A DNA stretch of 64,000 nucleotides from Tillandsia leiboldiana (taxonomy: Eukaryota; Streptophyta; Magnoliopsida; Poales; Bromeliaceae): NCBI GenBank assembly GCA_029204045.2, contig CM055063.1, positions 39,155,562 through 39,219,561 of the forward strand, read 5' to 3'. Under the pieces are notes generated by a model. The model searched no databases, had not been told where the DNA came from, and saw nothing but the letters and a program-made list of their open reading frames with translations. Positions 24,238 through 36,310 of the stretch are shown piece by piece (positions within the stretch are counted from its first letter, which is position 1; every line of letters begins with the position of its first letter). The translations under genes and the position numbers were made by a program.

Positions 24238-27200
24238 TGTAGTGGTCCAGAATCCCATGCAACTTTTCTGGTGAATCCATTGTGTAGAACAACTTTTGTT
24301 GGTGTGCCTGGCCCATAGTGCATCAAAGGGATGCCACAGAAGGACCCTGTGAGGTATCTTTTGCTGATTTGGCCTTCGGCTGTATTTGCCGAATTTTAGA
24401 AAAGGATTTGGGCCAAACAGAGGTTGAATTTAGATTCAGCGTGGAAAAATGCTTGAAAACGGCTATTTGCTTGTTAATTTCGGAGTCCGGATGACCAAAA
24501 AGGGGCTTCCGGAAGTTTTCGGAGATTTTCGGTGCATAGGAGGTGACCGTGGACCGGCCTGAGCCATGTGGTGGCCTGTCATTGGCCGGCTCACGCAGCT
24601 CGGTCCACGGGGAGGCGCGGCAGGTGCATGGACTGCGGGCGGGGGACGCGTGGCGTGCCCGGAATGGCCGGCGCACGCGGCGCGGACCAGTGAGTTTGTG
24701 CGGGCTCGGTGGATCGGGTGCATGGACACGTGGCGGCCTGGCATTGGCTGGCTCACGAAGGCGCGGTCCACGGTGTGCGCGGAGGGGCGCCTCAGGACGG
24801 CGCGCGCGCAGAGGCGCCAGGTGCGCTGTCGGCCGCACTCGAGTGCGGCCACGCGTCAGCGCGCCGTTGGCGGGCCGTACCTACCCTCGCTGACCGCGGG
24901 GGGACGCGTGGCGCGCGACGGGGGACCTTGCACCGCTGTCCCGTGTTATGGGGACACGTGGCGTCACCTCAGGAATCCGGGCGCGTCGGAGGGGATCGAT
25001 GCGACCTGCCTTGGCGGATTCGGGCGCCCGAATTGCGCGCCCGAATCCGGCCCACTTAGCCTTTGGGCTGAGCCTATAAATAGGCTTCCTTTGTTTTTCT
25101 TTCGGGCTTTTTGGACTCCTCTTCACAGTGGGCTCTTTAGGAGACTTTTCCCTCTCATAGTGCTCTTCATTTTTGGTGGATCCCTGGGATTTTCTGAGGC
25201 ACGCATCCCGAGGTTCATGATTTTACGGCGCGGCGCGACGCTTGTTCACCGGCGACCCGCTTCGTCCCTTTTTAGTACGCGGACTCCCCCGGCTCACCCC
25301 GACTTCCGATTTAGGCGATTCTTGCGCCGTTGGACTCACGACAGGTTTTACTCCAACTTCTGTATTTTGAGTTTCCTCGTTTTCCATGCTGACCTTGGAG
25401 TTTCCCGAGCTTCCATTTGACCCATTTTCTTCGCAGATTTTTGGACAGCACTGTGGTGTTTTGGCTGTATCTTCGCGCACAGGCGTCGGATCGAGGTGTT
25501 CCAAGAGGCATTTTTCATCTACACAGCGTAAGGAACAAGCTCAAATTTTCTGGGAATTTTCTGAATATTTTTCAAAGGTGAAAATCCTCTTCTCCCTGAG
25601 TTCTTGGATGCTGAAATCCTGTACAGTTTTCTTTGGGGTGTTTCCCTTGCAAAATTTGTATCTCAACGTAGGAAACTCGGATTTGAATGTGCAGGTACTC
25701 GTTTCGACGGGTTCGTCGCAAGGATCGTGACAGTATTTTTCTCGGAATTTTCCGGGCACTTTCAGCAGGTGAAATAATTGCAGATTTGGGGCTGAATTTC
25801 AGACTGTGTATACTTGGTTAATTTCTGGAATAAAGTGTAACGGTGAACCTTGTGTTGTACCCAGGAGAGCTTGCGAGTTTTGCTGGACCTGTTGGATTGG
25901 GAGATTGAGATTTCTGTGTATTATCAGCTGTGGGACTTTGGACTGTTCAGCTCTTCGAGGTGGGTGTTGTTGTGAATCTCTTACTTTTGACTACCCACTA
26001 GGCTTATTGGAGTGTTTTCCATGTTAGGAAGCTAATTACACCCTTTGAACAATATTTGCATGCTTATGTGAGATAGATGGGATATATGTTAGTATTTGCT
26101 TTCAATGACATTAGTGAATTAGAGTGGTAATATCACTTGAGAGACAGCCTCTATTAGTAACTTTGTGGATATTATGCATGATTTACTAGTACATAGGGTA
26201 CTTAGGCCATTGTGATGAATTGTTGCCAGCATGCTTTATTTCGCGGACAGTTGCATTTATTTTACTAAGTACAGGACAATTGCATGCTTGATTGGACATC
26301 TAGTTAGACCACTATTTACTGCTGCACTATCATATAGGGAAATGACTTAGGAGAAACCATGTTTAGCTGTTCTCCTTTTTATTCAGATGCATGTTGCTCG
26401 AGTTAGAGCAGGGGTTCGGGATAGTGTAGTTGAGGCCATTGAGTCTGGGACAGGTTAGACTCGATTATGGATTGTGGGGCATTGTGGTAACCGCGGACAT
26501 TAGGCGGTTAGCCAGATGTTGACTACTTTATCAGGATTTGGACTTGTGGGGTGTTGCGGCGACCGCGGGCATTGGGCGGTTGACCGGATGTTTTACTTAT
26601 GCATCAGATTGGGTATCATATTTCTCTAGTGGATGGAGTTTCCCACTTATTGAGTATTATTGCACCAGATTTGGGATCGGGGTTTCGTTAGTGGATGGAT
26701 TTTCCCACTTTGATCATAGTCATGATCCAGTCCTGCTATATTGTGATACTGATGACAGAGATACTTTACTCGTGTGGGTCGCTCCCCTCGAGTGCCACTC
26801 CGGAGGTAGGCTTTTCGGACCCAGCCTTGTGTGCCGGTCTGCTACTTATTTTGGGATGCGAGCCGTGCGGGCCGATCCCGCGGTTTCGAGCCTTGTGTGC
26901 AGATTCCGCTGAGCAGACAATGCCAATTCTACTGGTGGCACATCAGATTTGGTTATTTGGATAGATACGGTTTTCTAATGCATTCATATAGTCATCTCTT
27001 TTGATACTGCATTTAGAGGCATAGTAGTGATAGTTTTTCCTTATCAGTAACCTTTATAGCTTACTACAGTTCTTCCCCCTTTTGCCTCTAGTAGTCCTAG
27101 TGGGCCGTCAGAGTTTGAGGTTTTGCCCACTAGGGGGGCTACTGTTTTATATAGTAGTTCTCACCCCCCCCTTTGTCTCTCTTTTCTTTTCCCCCTTTGT

Positions 27201-27654
27201 TTTGCAGAGTCTTCTGCGGTTGTTGATCGAGGCGAGGGAGTCGCGTGCTAGATCCCTACCCGTCGTGGAGAGTAGCGGTACCCCTTCAGAGGAGAGCTTC
27301 AGTAGATTAGTTGTTTTATTTTCCTCTTTTGAGAGACTGTTGTAGTGAGGATATGATATGTTTTGAGAGCCTGTACACTGATGTATTTATTGGAGATACC
27401 TCCCTGTTGAGCTTTGAGTTTTGTATCTGAGGATATTATACGATTATCAGTCTTGGGAGGTGGATATGGTTGTACTATTTTCCAGTTGTACAGTGATTGT
27501 TTTTGGTTTACAGCAGACTTTTTGTTTATAGCTCTGATATCTGTTTAGCTGTAGTACTTTTCTTGCAGGTAGGATGCTTCGCCTATGCGGGATTGGCATA
27601 GGTGGCGGAACTGCTGGCGAGCCCGGGTCGCAGTTTTGACCCCGGGGCGTGACA
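24238..27654 (+). repeat. Element C: solo LTR of the D family (nested in A 5' LTR)
   Basis: 3417 bp, from tgtagtggtccag to ggggcgtgaca, flanked by the target duplication tcgcg (24233-24237 and 27655-27659). The start matches the D LTR (tgtagtgatccag), and internal blocks follow D. No internal element sequence is present, so it is a solo LTR left by LTR-LTR recombination. The A LTR resumes at once on the right. Confidence 0.93.
25015..25082 (+). promoter_or_regulatory. Element C LTR promoter: palindrome plus TATA box
   Basis: Arms cggattcgggcgc (25015-25027) and gcgcccgaatccg (25037-25049) form a perfect 13-bp inverted repeat with a 9-base spacer. TATAAATA follows at 25075-25082. The first two thirds upstream would be U3. 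Confidence 0.6.
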
Positions 27655-27659
27655 TCGCG

Positions 27660-28123
27660 CGCCTGCGCCGCCGCGCTTCGCCGCTGCCCACCGTGCTCCG
27701 CCGCAGCCCGCCGCCGTCGCCGCGGCCCGCCGACGGCCGGAACAGTACTAAGGTGCCTCGAAAAACGTGCACGTCATCCGGGCTCCGAAAAACACAAGTA
27801 AGCAGTCCATTTCCATCGTTTTCGCGCGCTGAATCCAAATCCGAAGTCCGTTTTGCCAAATTCCAAACCTCAATTTTTTCGAAGGCATCCGGAAAGGTGA
27901 TCTTTTGTCCAAACTTCGCACTGAGTCCAATTTTAATCTCCGTTTCGCGCGAAACTACTTCTATACACTCGACGGGTCCTCCAATTACCCACGTGATCCC
28001 TTTTTAAGCCCGAAGTCCACCACTTGTGTCTAAATTGTGCACTAACTCCACCGAGACACCACACAGGCCACCAAAAGCTGTCGAACAACCAGAAAACTCA
28101 ACGCGGGGATCCGGGTCCTCACA
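27660..28123 (-). repeat. Element A 5' LTR, inner segment after C
   Basis: It resumes the A LTR after the second tcgcg and ends gggtcctcaca, the same edge as the 3' LTR at 18137. It is followed by the A target duplication (28124-28128) and then by D LTR sequence. Confidence 0.9.
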
Positions 28124-28128
28124 TGGCG

Positions 28129-30985
28129 GGTGCATGGACCACTGGCGGGAGACGCGTGGCGTGCCCGGAATGGCCGGCGTACGCGGCGCGGACCAGGGAG
28201 TTTGCGCGGGCTCAGTGGACCGGGTGCAGGACACGTGGCAGCCTGGCATTGGCTGGCTCACGAAGGCGCGGTCCACGGGTGCACGGCAGAACGCCTCGGG
28301 GCGCGTGCATGCAGGGTCGCCAGGCGGCGCTGTCGGCCGCACGTGGCCGCACTCCAGTGCGGGCCACGTGTCGGCCCGCCATTGGCGGGCCGTACCTGCG
28401 GCCACGCAGCGGAAGCCCAGCCGCCCGCGCACGCTGTCCGCTGTTCGGGGACACGTGGCGGGCGGAGGGTGTTTCGGGCGCGTCGGACGTGTCCGGTGCG
28501 ACCAGAGGGGGGCGGATTCGGGCGCCCGAATTGTGCGCCCGAATCCGGCCCATTAGCCTTATGGGCTGAGCCTATAAATAGGATCCCTTAGTTTTCTTTG
28601 GGCTTTTCTGGATCTTTTTTCACAAAGGGCTCTTCAGGGGACTTCTTTCTCTCTCAGTGCACTACCCTCTGGAGAACTTTGAGGATTTTTGGAGATCACC
28701 ACTTCGGCTTTTTCTGCAGCTCGGCGCACAGTGACGCTTCCACACCGGCGACCCATTTCGTAGCATCTCAGTGCGCGGGCTCCCCCGGCTTACCCCGACC
28801 TCCGATTCAGGCGATTCTCGCGCCGTTGGATTCACGATAGGTAGGGGTCCAACTCCTATGTTTTGAGCTTCCTCTTTGTTCGTGTTGATCTTGGAGTTTC
28901 CCGAGCTTCCTTTTGACCCATCTTTCATCACGGAGTTTTCGACAGCACTCGGGTGTTTTGGTGATATCTTCGTGCACAGGCGTCGGATCGAGGAGTGCCA
29001 ATAGGCGTTTTTCATCTACACAGCGCAAGGAACACCCTAGAATTTTTGGGATTTTTCTGAGTATTTCCCGAAGATGAAAATCCCCTTTTTCCTGAGCTCT
29101 TTGACACTGAATTCCTGTACAGAATATTTCGGGGTGGTTCCCTTGCCGAATTTTTATCTCAGTATAGGAAACTCGGATTTGAACGTACTGGTACTCGTTT
29201 CGACCGGTTCATCGCGAGGATTGTGACAGTATTTTTCTTAGAATTTTCTGAGCCATTTCTGCAGGTGAAAACAAGGCAACTGTGGACTGTGGTGATTTTG
29301 ACAGATTATGTTGGATTATTATATGTTTAATTGTGTATGTTCTTTTGGGGTATGTTGTGCAGTGTGTGGTGATTGTTTAGACCGGGCGTGGACTTCACTT
29401 TTGGGACCAGGATTTAGGGCTCGAGGTGGGTGATCGTTGTGAACCTCTTAATTTGGGCTACCCACTAGGCTTATTGGAGTAATGCATGTATGAAAGGCTA
29501 AAATGCATATGTGGACAAATTAGCATGCTTGTAGAATTAAAACGCATTACAGATAAAATACTTGTATGAGTTTATGATTGCTATTTTAGTACTCGCTTTT
29601 GGATGAAATTTATCATCAGGAAATGTAGAATCATGCTTATAGGTATGCTTACTAGTACATTGTGATTATTATGCATGTGGCATAGGCAGGCATCGTTTGT
29701 GTTCGTATCTAGTGACTTATATGATTACTAGTATCCTGGAATAGCATGTTTTGATAATTACTTGAACAACAGAACTTGTATTTAATTTACTATCATGAGG
29801 ACTTTTGCATGCTTGTATGGTCACCTAGTTAGGCCACCTTTTTCTGCTACACTATCATGCTGGAACTAACTTAGGAGAAACCATGTTTTTATTCTTTCTC
29901 CAGTTATCTAGACTTAGGGGATAGTGCGCTCGGGTTCAAGCAGGGGCTGGGATAGTGTAGTCAGACATTTGGGATTTGGGACAGGCAGGCTGCGATGGCA
30001 GGGTATTGCGGCAACCGCGGATTTTGGGCGGTTGACCGGACAGTTGTTATTGCATCAGATCGAGGGAGAGGATTTGGGCTTCTTTTAGTGGATGGTTCTT
30101 TTCCACTTAGATGCTGACTTATTCTACTATGATACTTATTACTCAGGCATTTTACTCGTGTGGGTCGCTCCCCTCGAGTGCCACTCCGGAGTGTGCAATA
30201 TACAAACTTTGAGTCCTTGAGACTCCTATCCCCTATCGGTGTTATGCATAGGCTAGCATACCCGATTTGGCAGGCATGGCAGGCATGGCAGGCAGTACCA
30301 GTATTTACTGGTGTATAGATTGGGTTTAGTCAGGCAGGCATTTATATATTCTGATGCACATTTTTAGCTATTCTTTTAGCTTGGCATTTTAGAGGCATAC
30401 TAGTGGTAGCTTTTCATCAGTAGTTATATTTATAGCTTACCACCTTTGTTTTATTTTCGCCTCTGGTAGGTCCTGGTGGGCATGTCTGAGTTTGAGGTCG
30501 ACCCACTAGGGGAGGCTACGGTTTTTATAGTAGTTCTCACCCCCCACTGTTTTCTCTTTTCTTTTCCCCTTTGTTTTGCAGAGTCATCTGCGGGAGTTGC
30601 GGGACCCTCCTCGGCGGATCGAGGTAAGAGGATCGCGGATTAGATAGCGGTCTACCTGGTCGCCAGTTTAGCTGTTTGATGTACCCCCTGTACACTCAGA
30701 TACTTGTACTTTTCATTTCTTTTGGGTCTGGCTTCGGCCAACTGGTTGTATTTTGATTGGTGAGCTGGGAGAGACACATGTATATTTGAGAGTTTACTTT
30801 TCGTACTTTTACTTTCCAGCTTTATCTGAGATGTATTAGTTGTAGTTTAGTTCTGTTCTATGCTCCTTTATTATATATCATTTATATCTGAGCAGGTTAC
30901 CAGCGCTTCGTGTACACGAGAAATTCCGTGTACACGGCGGATCTGTGGATGAGCCCGGGTTCTGGTTTACACCCGGGGCGTGACA
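28129..30985 (+). repeat. Element D 5' LTR, second segment
   Basis: It continues from 4156; the 3' LTR near 50650 gives the uninterrupted order. It ends cccggggcgtgaca at 30985, next to the primer-binding site. Both segments together give an LTR of about 3.24 kb, close to C. Confidence 0.9.
28513..28580 (+). promoter_or_regulatory. Element D LTR promoter: palindrome plus TATA box
   Basis: Arms cggattcgggcgc (28513-28525) and gcgcccgaatccg (28535-28547), then TATAAATA at 28573-28580. The arm length, spacer length and distance to the TATA box are the same as in C. Confidence 0.6.
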
Positions 30986-30993
30986 AATTAGGT

Positions 30994-31006
30994 TGGTATC
31001 AGAGCT
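30994..31006 (+). other. Element D primer-binding site
   Basis: tggtatcagagct lies 8 bases after the LTR end at 30985, the tRNA-Met type. The leader that follows (31007-31280) shows no other feature to me. Confidence 0.88.
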
Positions 31007-31280
31007 TAGGGATAGGTCAGTTGGGACTTAGGAAACCCTAGGCTTTTGGCAGACCCTTGGATGGCAGGGCGTGAGTGACGCGACATTGTGCGAATGTCGG
31101 CAATTTACTTAGTTTACTCTTCCTGAGGGTGAAGAGGGATTGACATACCCTATTTCTGGCGAACTATTATGTTGGCTGCAGACAACATAAAGTTACAGAA
31201 ATAGGGGAATGTCTTTGACTTTCGCTGGATTGGGTCGAGTGTGGTTTTGTTTACTGATCCGTGTTTTCTTGTGTGCCAGG

Positions 31281-32164
31281 ATGCCTCCTAGGCGGCAGAT
31301 CCCGACCCGGGGTACTCCTACACCCCCGGAGGAGCCGGAGCAGTCCGGGCCTTCAGAGATCAGTGAGTTGAGGGCCATGGTGGCCCAGTTGGCGGAGAGT
31401 CACCGCCGGCAGGAGCAGAGGATAGAACAGTTGCTTGCCTAGGCAGGGGCACCTCCCCCTACTACTATCGAGGCCCCCGTACCACTAGTTTTACCGCCGG
31501 CTATTCCAACAGTCCCTACGGCACCATCGTCGAGCAGTGGGGCTCAGAGAGCGATCCGGCCATTGACCCCAGTGGAGGAGCAGGAGATTGCTGACAAACT
31601 CACCCAGTTTTGTCAGCGGGGACCGCCTAGGTTTTCAGGGCGGAGCACTCAGCCTTGGGAGATCGGGACTTGGCTGGCAGCAATGGAGAAGTTGTTTCAG
31701 GACTTCTTCATTGACCAGAGGTTCACGGTACATATGGCAGTACATTGCTTAGATGGGGATGCAGATGCCTAGCGGCGTCGGGTTGAGCCTTTGGAGTTCC
31801 AGATTACCCGACAGCTACCCTGGTCAGAGTTCAGACGGATGATTCTAGATACCTACTTCTCCTTGAGTGTGAAGAAAAAGCTAGAAGATGATTTGAAGAA
31901 TCTTCAGTAGGGTGACCGGACAGCATGGGCCTACTTCCAGGAGTTCTCGCAGTTGGTCAACTGCGTGACTTATGTCGCCAGGGATGGACCGCACCAGGTG
32001 GAGCTCTTTGAGACAGGTCTGCGCCCAGAGATCTATACTTTGGTGCATACCCAGAGGCTACAGACCTTGGAGGAGGCAGCGGAGCATGCGCAGTGGGTTG
32101 AGATGGGAGACCACGTTGTCGCCAGACGTGGAGGTTTGGTTGCTCAGAGCTCGGATAGGAAGCG
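31281..32164 (+). pseudogene. Element D gag, N-terminal part with three TAG stops
   Basis: The start is chosen at the ATG at 31281 (MPPRRQIPTR), equivalent to the A gag start. It has a Glu/Gln-rich helical segment (SELRAMVAQLAESHRRQEQR), a Pro-rich linker, then the gag core (FSGRSTQPWEIGTWLAAMEKLF near 31630, WAYFQEFSQLVN near 31925, LFETGLRPEIY near 32005). TAG stops are at 31440-31442, 31770-31772 and 31908-31910; the first and third fit CAG to TAG and the second fits TGG to TAG. The frame is otherwise open. It is interrupted at 32164 by G1 and resumes in the same frame at 33533. Confidence 0.88.
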
Positions 32165-33527
32165 TGTTGGGTCACCTCTATAATAAGGATGTAAATAGGG
32201 GAAAAACCACCTAGAGGGGGGGTGAATAGGTGTAAACGATAAACACTCAAAAATCTTTGCGTAATAAAAACCCAATGCGGAAATAAAAGTAACACGCAAG
32301 ATTTTTACGTGGAAAACTCCAAAACCAGGAGTAAAAAACCACGAGACCGATAACACGGTGAAATCAACTAAGATTATAACACGTACAAAGGTGATATATC
32401 GCACTCACAGACGACTCATCCTTTTTCCATACGCTCCGAGTTGATCTTCTCCGCTCGCTCCGCAACGCGCCTTGAATCCACGATTTGCGTCCAACGCCGA
32501 ATCCACGGCGTCCAACGTCGAGTCCAGGACGTCTGACCGAATCCACGGTCTCCACCAGGTAGTACATCTCGTTCACACGAATGTACCTCGCTCCGAATCC
32601 ACGAGAGCGATTGCACCTTGAATCCACAAGGCCACGCGAATCCACACGCCGATTTTGGGGAAAATCGTTGTTTTGTTGGTGGTGATGATCCGCCGAATAC
32701 TTAGATCAAAGATAGATCGGAAATGCCATCTAAGTATTCATTAATTTGATTCTACTCAAAATCTGAGTATGAAAACCTAGAATCAAATTAATTAATATAG
32801 ATGAAGAAACATAGAATCAGATCTAGTTATTTCCTTTCTTCTCTATATGTGGATCTCTAAGTTTTTCTCCGTTAATTTTTATCCGTCATTTCCTAGAGAT
32901 AAAACTTAGTGTGGATTACCCTAAAAGATAGATTTAGGGTTTACTTATATGTTAGAAACCATTGGAAGAGGATAAGAATAAAAAACTGATTATAACAGAT
33001 TTTATCCCGCATGACGGTCCGGACCGGATTAGTCTCGTTCAGGACTGTCGTTGTTTTTCAGAGAATTCCTGAAAAATCAAGGTTTGGGGTCCGGAACGAA
33101 ATCCACGGTCCGGACTGTTCATGCAGTTTCAGTAAACTCCACGTTCGGGGTCCGGAACAAAATCGTATAGTCCGGATTGTTCATGCAGTTTCAGTGAAAT
33201 CCACATTCGGGGTCCGGAACAAAACAGGGATGTTCAGGACTGGATTTGTGCATGAACTACCAACGTTCGGGGTCCGGACTGTAGTCCCCTGTTCCGGATC
33301 CTGAACATGTAACTTGTCCAGTTTTTGATTTTTATGCGATTAAAAACCCATCCAAGTGTTTTTACGTTATAAGAAGTATTCAGATCACCAATAATGTTTA
33401 GTTAAACTTACTTGATCATTTGAATTCTTCTTTCTTGAGATTGAGGTATATGATCCAAGTTTCTTTATCTTCAATCTTCAAGACTTAAAAACTTTTACGA
33501 AATACGCCAAAACTAAAATCCTTAACA
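32165..33527 (-). repeat. G1: solo LTR of the SIRE-like H family
   Basis: 1363 bp, tgttgggtc to ccttaaca, flanked by the target duplication aagcg (32160-32164 and 33528-33532). It aligns with the H LTR in the same orientation, including cctagaggggg then gtgaataggtgt, the gaatccacg array (about 32473-32655) and a palindrome array (33010-33300) with ggtccgga in place of gatccgga. No internal sequence is present. Confidence 0.92.
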
Positions 33528-33532
33528 AAGCG

Positions 33533-34022
33533 ACCAGCGCCGGACGATGGGGGACAGGCCAGTTCCTGGAGGCCGCCTCGGCCGCCACCGCCTCAGTTCA
33601 CGTGCCGTGGGCGTTCGGAGCACCAGCACCAGCAGCACCAGCGACAGCAGCAGCACTCGCAACAGCAGAGGTCATAGTCGCGGCAGCAGGGGCCTCAGCG
33701 GCAGAGGCAGCAGCAGCAGCAGGCGAGGCAGCCCTAGTCTACAGTTAGGTGCATTTTCTGCAGGGGTCAGCATACTTCCGATACCTGTGACCTGAGGTTT
33801 GGCCGCTGTTATCGGTGTGGACAGTCTGGCCACGTTCGAGCTACATGCCCTTTCTCGACATCAACGGCTCCTTCCTCTGCATCAGTTCCTTCTGCGCCTC
33901 AGCAGCGGCCCTATGCTCCAGCGAGCAGGGCCCCTTCTTCCCACCCTGCAGACTACCGACCACCAGCGCATAGCGGGCGGGTCTATGCCGCCCAGGTTGA
34001 GGACTCCTCGGCAGCTGACCAC
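33533..34022 (+). pseudogene. Element D gag, C-terminal part with zinc knuckle
   Basis: It continues the gag frame after G1. A Gln/His/Arg-rich linker (33600-33740) holds TAG stops at 33675-33677 and 33735-33737, both fitting CAG to TAG. The knuckle region follows (CIFCRGQHTSDTC, then CYRCGQSGHVRATC, about 33750-33850), with an intact CX2CX4HX4C. A Ser/Pro-rich tail leads into protease without a frame break, as in single-frame gag-pol elements. Confidence 0.87.
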
Positions 34023-34640
34023 GTGGTGGCAGGTATCATTTTACTTTTCGGTACTAGAGCTTGCACTTTATTTGATACCGGTGCATCACATTCCTTTACC
34101 AGTAGAGCATTTGCATCATCCCATGGACTAGAGTTAGGTCGGTTGCCACATGCATTAGAGGTACAGATTCCTGATCATAAATTGCACGTAGAGGAGTGTT
34201 GTTGGTCTTGTCCAGTACAGGTCGAGTCATGGATTTTGCCAGCGGACCTGATGGTCCTGAGTCAGCTGCGAGACTTCGACATAGTACTTGGAATGGATTG
34301 GCTCGCTGGCTATTTTGCGACTATAGATTGTGCCGCGAGGACAGTTACTGTTACCGAGCCAGGCCAGGAGGTGTTTGTGTACAGAGGGTGCCAGAGTGCC
34401 TTCTTCGCCTCGGTAGTTTCGACTTCTCGCGGGAGGCAGATGATGCACAGTGGATGCATGGCCTTTTTGGCTTGTGTGGTTAAGGAGCCTATGGCGGCAC
34501 CGGGACTCGCGGATATTCCTATTATCCACGAGTTCCCGGATGTGTTTCCACCAGAGTTGACTAGCATGCCGCCAGATAGGGAGATCGAGTTTTTGATTGA
34601 CGTAGTCCCAGGAACTGCGCCAATCTCTAAGGCTCCTTAC
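34023..34640 (+). pseudogene. Element D protease domain
   Basis: An aspartic protease that matures gag-pol. The catalytic LFDTGASHSF motif has its Asp codon at 34074-34076, and ILGMDWL lies near 34285. This segment has no stop. It sits between gag and RT in the same frame, the normal gypsy order. It counts as part of a dead element because of the stops before and after it. Confidence 0.85.
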
Positions 34641-35400
34641 CGAATGGCACCGGCTGAGCTGCGAGAGTTAAAGGCGCAACTTCAGGACTTATTGGACAAA
34701 GGTTTTGTGAGACCAAGTGTATCGCCTTGGGGAGCGCCGGTGCTATTTGTGTAGAAGAAGGATGGTTCACTTCGACTGTGTGTAGATTACCGTGAGCTGA
34801 ATAAAGTGACCATCAAGAACAAGTACCCTTTGCCGCGCATTGATGATTTATTTGATCAGCTGCAAGGGTCTTGTGTCTTCTCCAATATTGATTTACAGTC
34901 TGGTTACCACCAATTGAAGGTGAAGGCTGAGGACATCCCAAAGACGGCATTCAGGACACGGTACGGGCATTATGAGTTCACTGTCATGCCTTTTGGATTG
35001 ACAAATGCCCCTGCCGCTTTTATGGATTTAATGAACAGGATCTTTCGACCATACCTGGATCGGTTCGTCGTTGTATTTATTGATGATATCCTAGTTTATT
35101 CCCGGAGTGATGTGGAGCACGTGGAGCACTTGAGGATTGTGCTGCAACTTCTGAGAGAGAGGAAGTTGTATGCCAAGTTATCTAAGTGCGAATTTTAGCT
35201 TCGGGAGGTTGTCTTTTTGGGCCATGTGATTTCAGCCGCAGGAGTGGCAGTAAACCCGGCAAAGATTGAGGCAGTCCGGGATTGGCCCCGACCGACGACG
35301 GTATCAGAGATCCGCAGTTTTATGGCCTTGGCTGGATATTACCGTCGGTTTGTGGAAGGTTTTGCGAAACTTTCCACACCCCTCACTCGTCTGACACGTA
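34641..35400 (+). pseudogene. Element D reverse transcriptase with two TAG stops
   Basis: Motifs in order: YRMAPAELRELK, PSVSPWGAPVLFV, LCVDYRELN, KYPLPRIDDLFDQL, PFGLTNAPAAFM (about 34987-35020), the FIDD catalytic dyad (Asp codons 35082-35087), LGHVIS, and FMALAGYYRRF. The PFGLTNAP motif is canonical, unlike in B and E. TAG stops are at 34752-34754 (at an Arg/Lys position) and 35196-35198 (a Trp position, TGG to TAG). There are no frameshifts. Confidence 0.9.
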
Positions 35401-35880
35401 AAGGGATTAAGTTTATTTGGAGTGAGGATTGCCAGAGGAGCTTTGAGGAATTAAAGGGTAGATTGATGTCGGCTCCTATCCTTTCCCTCCCTGTTATGGG
35501 GAAAGGATACGTGATTTACAGTGATGCATCGCACAGTGGACTTTGTTGCATGCTGATACAAGAGGGTAGGGTAATCGCTTATGCTTCACGGCAACTTAAG
35601 GATTATGAAAAGAATTACCCTACCCATGACTTGGAGCTAGCTGAGGTGATTTTCGCACTGAAGTTGTGGCTCCATTACTTGTATGGGGAGCACTGCGAGG
35701 TTTACACCGACCACAAGAGCTTGAAATACCTGTTTACACAGAAGGAGCTCAACTTGCGGCAGCGCAGATGGTTAGAATTGTTAAAGGACTACGATGTGGA
35801 CATACTCTACCATCCTGGCAAGGCCAACGTGGTTGCTGATGCCCTGAGCAGGAGAGCAGTACAGAGCCTATCTTTGATGA
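35401..35880 (+). pseudogene. Element D RNase H domain
   Basis: The frame contains VIYSDASHSGL, a DLELAEVIFALK helix, YTDHKSLKYLF and YHPGKANVVADALSR. These are the conserved acidic residues and the C-terminal block of gypsy RNase H. The segment has no stop. It joins RT upstream and integrase downstream. Confidence 0.87.
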
Positions 35881-36310
35881 TTACCGACCAGGCGCCATTA
35901 CTTGAGCAGATGAGGCGGTTAGAGCTCGAGGTTGTGTCCCCTCGGGTCTCTGCTAGACTTATGTCTTTAGTCGTGCAGCCCACTCCGTTGGACAGGATTC
36001 GAGGGAAACAGAGTGAGGACCCCCATTTGACCAGGATCAGAGAGCAGATTTTGAGCGGTCAGGCAGGGGATTTTTCTGTTGATGCCTCGGGAGTACTGCG
36101 GTACAGGGACCGAGCTTGCGTGCCTATGGACTCAGAGATTCGAGAGCAGATCTTGCGGGAGGCCCATTATACACCTTATACCATCCATCCTGGTGGGACT
36201 AAGATGTATAAGGACCTCAAGGCACAGTTTTGGTGGAGTGGTATGAAAAGTGACATTGGGAGATTTGTGGCACACTGCTTGACTTGTCAGAAAGTAAAGG
36301 ATGAGCATCG
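35881..36310 (+). pseudogene. Element D integrase zinc-binding region, cut by G2
   Basis: A linker is followed by the H/H/C/C zinc-binding module (HPGGTKMYKDL near 36190, then CLTCQKVKDEH just before 36310). G2 inserted directly after this module, so the catalytic core continues at 37499 in the same frame. The target duplication catcg is 36306-36310. Confidence 0.87.

Larger units (their letters stand above)
4157..28123 (-). mobile_element. Element A: pol-less Tekay-like element (nested in D 5' LTR)
   Basis: A - strand element. The 3' LTR is 4157-5580 plus 15875-18137, the internal part 18138-20661, and the 5' LTR 20662-24237 plus 27660-28123. The target duplication is cggcg (4152-4156) and tggcg (28124-28128), one C/T difference. 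The D 3' LTR near 50640 shows the empty site. The internal part is only about 2.5 kb and has gag and a protease remnant but no RT, RNase H or integrase, so it is non-autonomous. Its LTRs (about 3.7 and 4.0 kb) are longer than its internal region. B and C are nested inside its LTRs. Confidence 0.88.

Noticed and set aside
33011..33304. An open frame with repeated VRN/VRT words
   Set aside because: It is produced by the ggtccggaac palindrome array of solo LTR G1.
31281..36310. TAG-only stops in element D, considered as recoded or suppressed amber codons
   Set aside because: Seven scattered sites, most explained by C to T in CAG or TGG, at positions where homologues have Gln or Trp. Decay explains this better than recoding.
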